Counted from the first letter of the stretch, positions 1 through 7,367 are shown. The stretch is DNA of 11,405 bases from Treponema sp. (GCA_031289935.1 JAITON010000185.1:1-11405); one strand, 5' to 3'. Notes: generated by a model not told the origin, from the sequence alone. Made by a program: numbers and translations.

Positions 1-45
1 TTCTTAGAGTAAAATTTGTGGAATTCAGAAAAACCCGGCCAACAA
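1..45. other. non-coding left edge, nothing recognised
   Basis: This AT-leaning stretch precedes the tandem repeats. I see no convincing reading frame, hairpin or promoter. It may be the tail of an intergenic region whose gene lies outside the window. Confidence 0.4.
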
Positions 46-160
46 CCGCGTCAGCTCCCTGACATAGACCGCGTCAGCCCCCTGACATAGACCGCGTCAG
101 CCCCCTGACATAGACCGCGTCAGCTCCCTGACATAGACCGCGTCAGCCCTTTGACAAGGG
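46..160. repeat. five tandem 23-bp repeats upstream of the HAD gene
   Basis: Units start at 46, 69, 92, 115 and 138. Each begins CCGCGTCAG, continues C(T/C)CCCTGACA and ends TAGA. Units 1 and 4 read CTCCCTG; units 2 and 3 read CCCCCTG. Unit 5 has diverged to CCCTTTGACAAGGG. Each of the first four units contains the dyad GTCAG-N4-CTGAC, able to form a small hairpin or bind a dimeric protein. Each also contains CTGACA, one base from a -35 box; in unit 5 it becomes a perfect TTGACA. There are no unique spacers, so this is not CRISPR. The period is close to two helical turns, which would suit an operator array. That role is inferred from position and symmetry only. Confidence 0.9.
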
Positions 161-179
161 CCGGCCAGCCCGGCATAAT
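151..179 (+). promoter_or_regulatory. sigma70-type promoter, possibly giving a leaderless mRNA
   Basis: A perfect -35 TTGACA (151-156) is followed by a 17-bp spacer and a -10 CATAAT (174-179, 5 of 6 consensus bases). The expected transcription start, about 7 bp after the -10, falls on or beside the ATG at 186. The message would then have almost no 5' leader. No Shine-Dalgarno sequence is seen before that ATG, which agrees with leaderless initiation. The -35 lies inside the last tandem repeat. No transcription data are available here. Confidence 0.65.
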
Positions 180-185
180 GGGTCC

Positions 186-986
186 ATGAAGCCGATTGCA
201 GCGCTAACCAGGGACGAGGCGGCGGGGATCCGCTATGTCCTGACCGATATTGACGATACCATCACCACGGACGCCAAGTTGCTGCCCGATGCCTACGCTG
301 CCCTCTGGACCCTCAAAGCAGCGGGGCTCCGAATAATTCCCGTGACGGGCCGGGCTGCGGGCCGTTGCGACATCATTGCCCGGGAATGGCCCGTGGATGG
401 GATCCTGGCCGAGAGTGGCGCGGTGGCCTTCTGGGAGGAATCGCTGGCAGGCGGCAGACGGGTTCTGAGGCAGGAACCCCACCCCGGTGCGGTGCGGAAC
501 ACCCATCCCGCCTTAGCGCGGATCCGGGAACGAGCTCTGGTAGAAGTGCCGGGAATCAAACCCGCCAAGGATCAGTTTTCCCGGCTCTACGATATGTCTC
601 TGGACTATGCCGAGGAGGAGCCGGTCTTAAGCTATGCAGAGGCGGAAAAGGCCCGGCAGATCGCTCTGGAAGAGGGGGCCCGGGCGAATATTTCATCAAT
701 CCATGTGAATGTTTGGATGGGGCATTACGACAAGCTTTCCATGGCCGAATGGTTCCTGGCCCGGTACTTTGGCTGGCAAGCCGGGGCTGGGGATCGGGAG
801 GTCTTCTACATCGGGGACGCCCCCAACGACGAGCCCCTTTTTGCCCGCTTTCCCCTGGCCGCAGCCGTGGCCAATATCCGCCGCTACGAGGGGCGCATCA
901 GATACTACCCCGCTTACGTGGCTTCCCGGCAATGTGGCGAGGGCTTTGCGGAAATCGTAGCGGCCTTGCTGGAAAAGCGCCGCTAG
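186..986 (+). CDS. HAD-superfamily phosphatase (Cof/MPGP-like, subfamily IIB)
   Basis: A cytosolic phosphohydrolase of 266 residues, probably acting on a small phosphorylated metabolite such as a sugar phosphate. The four HAD motifs are visible: motif I DIDDT (D21 nucleophile, D23 acid/base), motif II PVTGR (T54), motif III lysine K183 in YDKLS, and motif IV GDAPND (D211, D215) for Mg2+. The roughly 125 residues between motifs II and III are the expected place and size for a C2-type cap. The GDAPNDEPLF signature resembles the Cof and mannosyl-3-phosphoglycerate phosphatase branches, but the substrate cannot be told from sequence. The start at 186 is chosen because an ATG at 178 runs into a stop and the HAD core begins right after residue 16. 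It ends 10 bp before the pseudouridine synthase gene, so the two are probably co-transcribed from the promoter at 151-179. Confidence 0.88.
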   Translation: MKPIAALTRDEAAGIRYVLTDIDDTITTDAKLLPDAYAALWTLKAAGLRIIPVTGRAAGRCDIIAREWPVDGILAESGAVAFWEESLAGGRRVLRQEPHPGAVRNTHPALARIRERALVEVPGIKPAKDQFSRLYDMSLDYAEEEPVLSYAEAEKARQIALEEGARANISSIHVNVWMGHYDKLSMAEWFLARYFGWQAGAGDREVFYIGDAPNDEPLFARFPLAAAVANIRRYEGRIRYYPAYVASRQCGEGFAEIVAALLEKRR

Positions 987-996
987 GGAAGTAGCG

Positions 997-1704
997 ATGG
1001 CCCCTCACCGCGATGCCTTTCCCCGCCGTATCGGCTGGGGCTTAAGCCTGCTCTACGAGGACCGGGACATCATCGTGGTGGATAAGCCCGCAGGGCTCCT
1101 TTCCATTGCCGCCGGCTCGGAGCGGGATCGGACCGCCTACTGGGCCCTGGCCGAGTATCTCCGCAAAAAGGGAGAAAAGCGCCGCCCTGCCGTGGTCCAC
1201 CGTTTGGACCGGGAAACTTCCGGGCTGTTACTCTTTGCCAAATCGGAACGGATTAAACGTACCTTGATGGACCATTGGACCGATCTCGTGACCGGGCGGC
1301 GTTATATTGCGCTGACCGAGGGGGACTTGCGTGGCCAGGCCGGGACGCTCCCTGCGGCTGGTACCGGGGGCTGGAGCCTTATTGACGCGCCCCTGGGAAC
1401 TGATCGGGGCGGCCATGTCAGAGTCTCTACCGGCGGCACACCTGCCCGGACCTGGTGGCGGCTCCTGGGATACTCGGGCGGCTATTCCCGGCTGGAACTA
1501 GAACTTGAGACCGGCCGCCGAAACCAGATACGAGCCCACCTTGCCTGGCTGGGCTGCCCCGTAGCCGGCGATTCGAGGTACGGCGCCTCGATCGATCCCC
1601 AGGGGCGGCTGGCCTTGCATGCCGAAACCTTAGTCTTTCGCCACCCGGCAGGAGGGCGATCCGGGGGACAGGTCCTGGAGTTCAGGTCCCCAGCCCCGTT
1701 TTGA
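997..1704 (+). CDS. RluA-family RNA pseudouridine synthase
   Basis: This enzyme isomerises uridine to pseudouridine in rRNA or tRNA. The family signature HRLDRETSG is present at residues 68-76 with the catalytic Asp at D71. Other family blocks follow: RRYIAL, the GRRNQIRAHL segment around residue 175, GDSRYG, and the late RLALHAETLVFRHP strand. At 235 residues it is a compact form with no N-terminal S4 RNA-binding domain, like RluA or TruC rather than RluC or RluD. Its target base therefore cannot be assigned. A purine-rich AGGGAAG sequence (985-991) sits 5 bp before the ATG and overlaps the stop of the HAD gene, suggesting an operon. It ends just before a palindromic element at 1715-1777 and converges on the radical SAM gene. 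Confidence 0.9.
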   Translation: MAPHRDAFPRRIGWGLSLLYEDRDIIVVDKPAGLLSIAAGSERDRTAYWALAEYLRKKGEKRRPAVVHRLDRETSGLLLFAKSERIKRTLMDHWTDLVTGRRYIALTEGDLRGQAGTLPAAGTGGWSLIDAPLGTDRGGHVRVSTGGTPARTWWRLLGYSGGYSRLELELETGRRNQIRAHLAWLGCPVAGDSRYGASIDPQGRLALHAETLVFRHPAGGRSGGQVLEFRSPAPF

Positions 1705-1714
1705 ACCGCCTCTT

Positions 1715-1777
1715 CTAAGGAAGCGCTGATTGCGGCATACATGCCGGCGTCAAGTTAATCAACGCTCTCCCTAGGGA
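1715..1777. repeat. nested palindromic element between convergent genes (MITE-like or terminator)
   Basis: Arms AGCGCTGATT (1722-1731) and AATCAACGCT (1757-1766) pair at 9 of 10 positions. The similarity continues outward with one gap: CTAAGGA on the left against the complement of the right flank, CTAGGGA. Inside lies CGGCAT-AC-ATGCCG (1733-1746), a second hairpin. At the right end is TCCCTAGGGA (1768-1777), a 10-bp palindrome just before the radical SAM stop codon. Lying between converging 3' ends, it could act as a bidirectional terminator, though no clear T-run follows the stem on either strand. It could also be a small non-coding mobile repeat. Confidence 0.55.
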
Positions 1778-1778
1778 A

Positions 1779-2672
1779 TTATTCTGTCCATTCATCTATT
1801 TCTTTCTTTGAAACAGCCCACTCTTTATATACTGCTCTTTCCATATTACAATACCGGCAAAAGGGAACCGCTTTACATAAAAATTTTAATATTTTTTCTA
1901 TCGTTTGTGCCTTATATAGATCAATATAATCATTTTCTCCAACCTCCAGGTTTATACCAAACTTTTTATTGAAATAATGTATATAGGCCACCCTAAAACA
2001 GGGGTATATTTTCCCGTCAACTAATTGAAAACAATGATTCGCAGCATAACACAACTTAAAACTTTTCTGACTATCCTGTTTGCCTTGTATGTCTATGGGC
2101 ATCTTTTCCCATACTTTCTTCATCTGCTTCAAATTACCCCAATATACTATTTCTACTTTATGCTTCTTCGACAGCCGGTATATCTCAGTATGATCTATCT
2201 TGATTGGATATACGGTAATATTAAGTCTGATATTATTCTTGTTCAATGTTTCCCAAAATAATTCTGACTGTTTAAGCAGTAGTATACCGTTTGTCGCTAT
2301 TTGGATTCTTCCTACCGGGAAATATTTTCTCGCTATCTCAATAATATCAATAATACGCGGATGCAATAGCGGCTCTCCTCCCAATAAGGATATTTCTTCT
2401 ATGTGCCCTCCGGTTAATGCTGTTATACGTTTACAATCCCGTTCAAATGTTTCAATGGCAAGGAATTTTTCTTCCGCCAGGGGGGATAGATGTTCGCAGC
2501 CTTTACAATTCAAATTGCAATGATCGGCAAGGTGTATATCAAGCCGTAACAGTTTCCTTTGTCTCAACCGTATTTTTGCACTTATTTCTAATAAAAACAA
2601 ACGGTTCCATTTGGATATGTTTGCCGACAAAAAACCTGACATAAAACTTTCGATGTTACTTTTTACTGACAA
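1779..2672 (-). CDS. radical SAM protein with SPASM-like C-terminal cysteines
   Basis: The protein has the radical SAM cluster motif C-x3-C-x2-C (CNLNCKGC), followed by GGEPLLHP for SAM binding and an IQIATNG strand. After the core are C-x5-C-x10-C and later C-x5-C-x2-C, the pattern of an auxiliary iron-sulfur cluster domain of the SPASM/twitch kind. The substrate is unknown. The surrounding CEHLSPL block resembles, from general memory, radical SAM proteins met in cell-surface glycan clusters. The start is uncertain: a TTG at 2672 has AGAAGG six bases upstream and is preferred (297 residues). A GTG at 2708 lacks a ribosome site, and an ATG at 2642 has a weak one. The gene is strikingly AT-rich, with many AAA, ATT and TTA codons, unlike every neighbour, which suggests horizontal transfer. 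It stands alone, with a promoter-like sequence upstream. Confidence 0.85.
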   Translation of the reverse strand: MSVKSNIESFMSGFLSANISKWNRLFLLEISAKIRLRQRKLLRLDIHLADHCNLNCKGCEHLSPLAEEKFLAIETFERDCKRITALTGGHIEEISLLGGEPLLHPRIIDIIEIARKYFPVGRIQIATNGILLLKQSELFWETLNKNNIRLNITVYPIKIDHTEIYRLSKKHKVEIVYWGNLKQMKKVWEKMPIDIQGKQDSQKSFKLCYAANHCFQLVDGKIYPCFRVAYIHYFNKKFGINLEVGENDYIDLYKAQTIEKILKFLCKAVPFCRYCNMERAVYKEWAVSKKEIDEWTE

Positions 2673-2708
2673 TGTATACCTTCTTTTGTTTGTTGCTAAA
2701 AGTGCCAC

Positions 2709-2744
2709 ACGCAGAGGTTCAGGGAGACGCAGAAGCTCTCCGCC
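2709..2744. repeat. ACGCAGA direct repeats in the radical SAM leader
   Basis: ACGCAGA occurs at 2709-2715 and again at 2727-2733, an 18-bp period. Read on the minus strand it gives CTTCTGCGTCTCC and CCTCTGCGTG. This resembles a degenerate intergenic repeat of the CTCTGCGTCTCTGCGTG type seen in many bacterial genomes (from memory, not searched). It would lie in the untranslated leader if translation starts at 2672. Confidence 0.4.
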
Positions 2745-2800
2745 ATATTATAGGGGAAAGTCCAGTGGTGCGTCCCCCTTGCTCACGCATCGTAGGAATC

Positions 2801-2829
2801 AGTTTAGAAGAACGGTACATGTATGTCAA
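2801..2829 (-). promoter_or_regulatory. predicted promoter of the radical SAM gene
   Basis: On the minus strand a perfect -35 TTGACA (2829-2824) is followed by a 17-bp spacer and a -10 TAAACT (2806-2801, 4 of 6). The spacer begins with the 8-bp palindrome TACATGTA (2816-2823), a possible regulator site. A perfect TATAAT also occurs at 2752-2747, but no good -35 is spaced for it. Either would leave an untranslated leader before the preferred TTG start. Confidence 0.5.
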
Positions 2830-2846
2830 GGGCATTTTCCGTTTTC

Positions 2847-2865
2847 TTAAGGAAGCGCGGTTAAC
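2847..2865. repeat. copy of the TAAGGAAGCGC repeat at the addA 3' end
   Basis: TAAGGAAGCGC at 2848-2858 exactly matches 1716-1726 on the other side of the radical SAM gene. The match continues loosely: the GGTTAAC here recalls the GATTAAC of the complementary right arm of the 1715-1777 element. The copy overlaps the addA stop codon. The two copies bracket about 1.1 kb of AT-rich DNA. An 11-bp match alone could be chance in a window this long; the position is what makes it notable. Confidence 0.4.
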
Positions 2866-5800
2866 AGCCCATCTCCAGGGCCCGGCCCTGGCGGAGGTAG
2901 AAGAGCCAGGAACGGACTGGTTTGTGGCCATCCCCGCCAAAGAGGTCTTTTGCGGCCTGCCGGTAGACGGCAAGCTGGGCCTGGTGCTGCTCCGCTTTGA
3001 CGAGACGGTCGGTCTTAAAGTCCACCACATGGATGGTCCCCCTCTCCTCAAAGAGCAGGTCGATCTGCCCGGTTATGAGGAGCCCCTCCATCCGGGTGAT
3101 GAGGGGGAATTCACTCTCCCGCCAGTCTGCTCCCAGGCTCAGGGCCCCCAGTTCGGATTGGAAGAAACGGTCCGCCAGGGCTTCTGCGGCGGCCTTGACC
3201 GCGTCCTGGGCCCCTTCCCGGTCCGCGAGCTGGGCCTGTATCCGGTGAGGGATATGGACCTCGTCACCCTTGAACCGGGCCTCGATGTAGCTGTGCGCCA
3301 GGGTACCGAAGCCGGCGGCATCAAGACCGGCTTTTACCAGGATACTGTCGATGCTATCCTCCGCCGGGTCCGGGCGGCTGTCCTGGCCCGTGTCCAATGT
3401 GTCAGGGCCCGGCTCTGCCGGGTCGCATGTGCTGGCGGCAACGGTGGGGGGGAGCGGTTCCGGGGTCTCGACCAGACTCGCGTCCTCGTAGCAGCTCCGG
3501 GCGGTGGCCTTGCCCAGGGTCAAACGAAGCGGGGCGGCGGGAATCCCGGCGGGAATATGCCGGATGGCATAGGGGCAGGACTCCCCGCGCCGAGGTGTCC
3601 CAGCACGGGGGATAATTACCGGGAGGAGGAAGTCGATAAAACGGTCATTGTTCTTCCGCTCCTTCTGGCAGAGCTCCTCCAGCCGCTTCAGGATAAAGGC
3701 ATCGGTATAGGCGGTGTCTTCATCGCCTGCGGTCTGCTGTTCTTTTTGGGTCCGCCCCTCCAGAGATGTGGTAATATAGAGGAGGTTTTCCGCCCGGGTC
3801 ATGGCGACATAGAGGAGCCGTCTGAGCTCCGCTTCCTTTTTTCGCTTTTCTTCTTCTTCCTGGAGCTTGAAAAAAAAGTTACCGCTCCCGCTCCCGTTGG
3901 CCGGGAGTTCATCGGTTCGGGGCAGTTTGATGGTGATTCCCCACAGCTCGCTAAAAGCCACAGTTTTTGTGCTGCCAGTATTACCGCCCGAGGCGGCGCA
4001 GTTATACACAAATACGATGGGAAATTCCAGGCCCTTGCATGCGTGGATGGACATGAGCTTGACGCCGCCCGGGCTTTCGGATGGGACGGAAAGATCATCC
4101 AGCCGCTCATCCCGGTTCATCAGATCCTCCAGATAGTCCAGGAAGCCGGTCAGGGTCTTGCCCCGGCTATCGGCTTTCCGGGCCATCTCGAAAAAGAGTT
4201 CAAAGAGGGGGGCGAAGCTCTGGGCTGCTTCCGACCAGAGGGTCTCGTAACGGTAGCCCTCGCGGTACCAGAGCCGGGTAATCAGTTCCGCTGTCGTGAG
4301 CTCCGCCGCCTCGGCGGACAGAATCTGATACCGCTCCCGTGCCCGGCGGTAGCGGCCCCGCTCTTCACCGGGTAGCAGCGTTTCTACGGATTCCTCAAAG
4401 GGCATGGCGCCGGAACTCCCCAGGAGACAGGCCACCAGGGAAATGTCGCTAAGCCGCACAAAAGGGGAGCGGAGCACCGCCGCATAGGCGATATGGTCTT
4501 CGGGATAGGCTAGGAGGCGGAGGTAGTGATAGAGATCGTTGATGGGTGCATCGCTAAAAAGCGCTGCCGGACGGGCCGCCGTATAAGGAATACCAAGGGC
4601 GGTGAGCTGTTTTTCCAGTTTTTGCTGATGGGTATAGCTGCGCTGGAGTATTGCAAAATCCCCGTATCCGCAGGGCCGGGTATGCTCCTCCCCCTGCTCC
4701 CGGCAGCGTATCAGAAAGCCCGATTTCACGAGCCTTTGGATTTCTCCGGCGATAAAAGCCGCCTCAAGTTCCGGGGCCGAAAGAGCCCGGGGGTCGTTCT
4801 GATCAATCCGGCCCTGATCCAGAAAGCAAAAATAAACCGGCGGATCCACAGTATTGCTGTTGACCGCATTACTATCGCCCGCTTCCCCGGGGGCCAGAGC
4901 AGGGATATAGCGCGCTTCGAAGGGCTCTACCGGGGCTCCGTCAGGCGGAAAGACGCCGGGTACATCGCCCGTGCCGCCGCCGAAGATACAGTTAAAGGCG
5001 GTAATGAGGCCGGGGCTTGAGCGGTAATTGTAGCGCAGGGCCAGATTGACACCCAACCCCTGGCCGAAGATATCCGCCAGACCCCGAAATACCGACACAT
5101 CGGCTCCCCGGAAACGGTAGATGGACTGTTTTTCGTCGCCTACAAAAAAGAGCTTGGCTGTGGAAAGCTCCTTCTCCGGAATGGGGTTCCCGGTCTCGTT
5201 CCGCTCCTCTTGTTCAGCCAGTAAAAATATCAGGTCCCGCTGGAGGATATTGTTATCCTGGAACTCGTCAATCATAATGGCCTGGAGTTCCTGCTTGTAG
5301 GTCCGGCGAATTTCCGGATGATCCCGCAGGGCGTCCACGGCCAGGCAGGCGATATCCTGGAAGGTCAGGATGCCCGCCTCCCGTTTCTGCCTGGCACAGA
5401 GCTTCTGGAACTCGTCGACCAGGGGGAAAATTCCGGCGATGATATCAGCCTGGAGGGCCAAATTGGCGGCCCCTTCAAGCTGTTTATAGTGCAGGTCCTT
5501 TAGCTCCCTTATTTTCTCCCGGATAGGGGCGGCGCTGGTCTTACTCCCCAGTCTGAGGTTGATAGAGACGATCCCCCAGAGCCAGATAAACCAGGCAGTA
5601 ATACTGTGTCTGAGCGCCGTAAGTTTTTCTGTAGAACAATTAGCGGTAGTAGCATTATCGTCTTTTCCTCTGCCGGCCAACAACCCCGCCGTCTCAAGCA
5701 GGGGAGCTATTTCCGGCGGCTCTGGTATGCTTTCCCGGGGCCCCATAGCCGCCAGAAGGGCGGCGCACAAATTGTCGCCGGTGCCGGCAAGCCCGGCCAC

Positions 5801-6445
5801 GGTCTCTTGAATGGCAGCAATACAAGCGGCCGTATTTTCAAGGCCCCGTTCCCAGACCGCGAGAATTTCGCGGCCCTGGAGCTCCATAAAACACCTAAAG
5901 TCCAGAGGCTTGCTGATGGGACTGTAGCGCAGCACCGCTTCCGCAAAAAGCTCCTCGGCTACGGTCTTGATTTTCTGTTCCGCCATCAGGAATTGCAGGG
6001 CCGGATTGTCCCGGTGGTTTAGTACAAAGGGCAAGGCGGCGTCCAGCACCATTTCCCGCACTGCTTCGTTGTCGCTCTTAAAGTCCGCTCCGATGCCGTA
6101 ATACCGGGCGGCGCTCCTGGCCACGGCAGCACAGAATGAGTCCAGGGTAGAAATCCTGGCGCGATGGAACTGTTCCACCGCCTTTGCCGCCCAAGGGTCC
6201 TCCCGTTCTACCGCCAGGAGGCTGTAAATGCGACTGTACATCTCGCTCACGGCCTTGTTGGTGAAGGTCAGGGCGAGAATACTTTCCACAGGATAATGTT
6301 TATGCATCACGAGCCAGGCGTAACGGGCGGCCAGTACCCTGGTCTTTCCAGAGCCCGCGCCTGCGGCGACCACCGTGTTAACCTGCGTAGTGGCGGCCCT
6401 GTACTGGTCCGGGTCAAGTTCCGCAAGGATAGTGTCAACCGGCAT
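2861..6445 (-). CDS. addA: AddA helicase-nuclease subunit
   Basis: AddA is the ATP-driven UvrD-type helicase and nuclease of the AddAB complex, the RecBCD counterpart that unwinds and resects double-strand ends for RecA. Visible motifs, numbered from the chosen ATG, are LDPDQYRAAT (Q-motif), Walker A AGAGSGKT (28-35), TFTNKAV, STLDSFC, IDEFQD (around 392), GDEKQSIYRFRGAD (around 436), YRSSP, SIHACKGLEFP and YVAMTRAE. After an acidic, proline-rich linker comes the RecB-type nuclease: GQID (D1129), DFKTDR (D1142, K1144) and QLAVYR. The 1194-residue length is normal for AddA. The frame is open 36 codons further up, but the ATG at 6445 is chosen because GGGGAGG lies 6 bp before it and the extension only re-reads addB. 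It overlaps addB by 11 bp, implying coupled translation. A hydrophobic stretch, AWFIWLWGIVSINL (5552-5596), is unusual for a cytosolic helicase but lies outside the motifs. Confidence 0.95.
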   Translation of the reverse strand: MPVDTILAELDPDQYRAATTQVNTVVAAGAGSGKTRVLAARYAWLVMHKHYPVESILALTFTNKAVSEMYSRIYSLLAVEREDPWAAKAVEQFHRARISTLDSFCAAVARSAARYYGIGADFKSDNEAVREMVLDAALPFVLNHRDNPALQFLMAEQKIKTVAEELFAEAVLRYSPISKPLDFRCFMELQGREILAVWERGLENTAACIAAIQETVAGLAGTGDNLCAALLAAMGPRESIPEPPEIAPLLETAGLLAGRGKDDNATTANCSTEKLTALRHSITAWFIWLWGIVSINLRLGSKTSAAPIREKIRELKDLHYKQLEGAANLALQADIIAGIFPLVDEFQKLCARQKREAGILTFQDIACLAVDALRDHPEIRRTYKQELQAIMIDEFQDNNILQRDLIFLLAEQEERNETGNPIPEKELSTAKLFFVGDEKQSIYRFRGADVSVFRGLADIFGQGLGVNLALRYNYRSSPGLITAFNCIFGGGTGDVPGVFPPDGAPVEPFEARYIPALAPGEAGDSNAVNSNTVDPPVYFCFLDQGRIDQNDPRALSAPELEAAFIAGEIQRLVKSGFLIRCREQGEEHTRPCGYGDFAILQRSYTHQQKLEKQLTALGIPYTAARPAALFSDAPINDLYHYLRLLAYPEDHIAYAAVLRSPFVRLSDISLVACLLGSSGAMPFEESVETLLPGEERGRYRRARERYQILSAEAAELTTAELITRLWYREGYRYETLWSEAAQSFAPLFELFFEMARKADSRGKTLTGFLDYLEDLMNRDERLDDLSVPSESPGGVKLMSIHACKGLEFPIVFVYNCAASGGNTGSTKTVAFSELWGITIKLPRTDELPANGSGSGNFFFKLQEEEEKRKKEAELRRLLYVAMTRAENLLYITTSLEGRTQKEQQTAGDEDTAYTDAFILKRLEELCQKERKNNDRFIDFLLPVIIPRAGTPRRGESCPYAIRHIPAGIPAAPLRLTLGKATARSCYEDASLVETPEPLPPTVAASTCDPAEPGPDTLDTGQDSRPDPAEDSIDSILVKAGLDAAGFGTLAHSYIEARFKGDEVHIPHRIQAQLADREGAQDAVKAAAEALADRFFQSELGALSLGADWRESEFPLITRMEGLLITGQIDLLFEERGTIHVVDFKTDRLVKAEQHQAQLAVYRQAAKDLFGGDGHKPVRSWLFYLRQGRALEMGC

Positions 6446-7358
6446 GGACTGCCTCCCCGGCAACAGTATTTCTGTTGAGGTTATAGGTACTGCGGCAGAC
6501 GGGCCGGTAATCACAGCGCACGCATTGCTTGTAGGGGATCTCTCCCGGCGCAAAATTCAGGGACTCTACCGAGTCCCGAAAGTCCCGGGTGAATGCTTCC
6601 AGGGCATCCAGCGTAGACTGGTACTGCTCCCGTGCGCTGCCTTCGATCTTCTTGTCCTGCTTCAGGACCGTAGTCATGTCATTCTTAAGAATACTGATAA
6701 AGTAACCGTTACCAATGGATATACCCTTACTCGCCTCGTAGAGTTTGATGTAGAGAGCCATCTGGAAATCCTCCAGGGGGGCGCCTTCGGTATGGCGGCA
6801 CTCATTTTGACTGGGAATATGGTAGAATTTGTAGTCAATGATAACCGCATCGTCATCGGGGGAGATAGAAATTCTGTCAAACCTCCCGTTGATGAACATG
6901 CCATCCTCGACCAGGTCAAACTCCTGTTCCAAGGCGCCCACCGTGTATCCGGCGAACTTCTCCTCCTCGGTCTCCAGGAGGGCGCAGATTTTTTTACTGA
7001 TAACCGTACTCTGGGACATGAGCAGGGGAGAAGCCAGGGGGCTCTGAAAGACCCGGAAATTGGCGGCGGCCTCCGCCGTGCATTTGGACGCCCATTGCCG
7101 GTATTCAGGTAGACGGCCGGGAATAAACCGGGTATCTTCCCCGCGAATCCGCGTAAAGAGCGCCTCCAGTATCCCGTGATAGAGATTGCCCATAAAGGTA
7201 TCGTCCAGCAGTTTCGCTTCCAAGGAGAAGCCCTTGAGCCCCAGGATTTTCTTGAAGAACCAAAGCAGGGAACAGCCAAAAAAAGCGTTCAGGTCTGTGG
7301 CGGAGACTCGTACCAGGGGCTCTCCCGCCAGGGAAAGATGCCGCTGTTTTTCACTCAT
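6435..7358 (-). CDS. addB: AddB C-terminal part: RecB-type nuclease with iron-sulfur cysteines
   Basis: This 307-residue frame is the nuclease end of AddB, which degrades the strand opposite the one cut by AddA. It opens with VSATDLNAFFGC, the equivalent of the SASQLETYxxCPF segment that starts the AddB nuclease. The four cluster ligands are present: C29 and the trio C279-x2-C282-x5-C288. The PD-(D/E)XK residues are D161 in GRFDRI, D175 and K177 in IDYK, with H61 and Q199 in the expected flanking blocks. It shares its frame with the upstream helicase-like part and is separated only by a TAG codon and three sense codons. No Shine-Dalgarno sequence precedes the ATG at 7358, so separate translation would need reinitiation or readthrough. 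Domain content is clear; whether it is an independent gene is not. Confidence 0.85.
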   Translation of the reverse strand: MSEKQRHLSLAGEPLVRVSATDLNAFFGCSLLWFFKKILGLKGFSLEAKLLDDTFMGNLYHGILEALFTRIRGEDTRFIPGRLPEYRQWASKCTAEAAANFRVFQSPLASPLLMSQSTVISKKICALLETEEEKFAGYTVGALEQEFDLVEDGMFINGRFDRISISPDDDAVIIDYKFYHIPSQNECRHTEGAPLEDFQMALYIKLYEASKGISIGNGYFISILKNDMTTVLKQDKKIEGSAREQYQSTLDALEAFTRDFRDSVESLNFAPGEIPYKQCVRCDYRPVCRSTYNLNRNTVAGEAVHAG

Positions 7359-7367
7359 GATCCGGTT

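Noticed and set aside
46..160. CRISPR array
   Set aside because: The 23-bp units follow one another without unique spacers, and no cas gene is nearby.
365..994. second + strand frame overlapping the HAD gene
   Set aside because: It lacks recognisable motifs, whereas the overlapping frame has all four HAD motifs.
2810..2846. terminator hairpin after addA (AACGG ... CCGTT)
   Set aside because: The arms are only 5 bp with a loop of more than 20 bases and there is no T-run, so it is too weak to call.
2672..4375. 567-codon open frame on the + strand
   Set aside because: It lies antisense to the addA nuclease end and radical SAM leader, has no domain or ribosome site, and is explained by the GC-rich codon bias of addA.
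6446..6553. 36-codon N-terminal extension of AddA
   Set aside because: It re-reads the addB 3' end in another frame, has no family similarity, and the ATG at 6445 has a good ribosome site.
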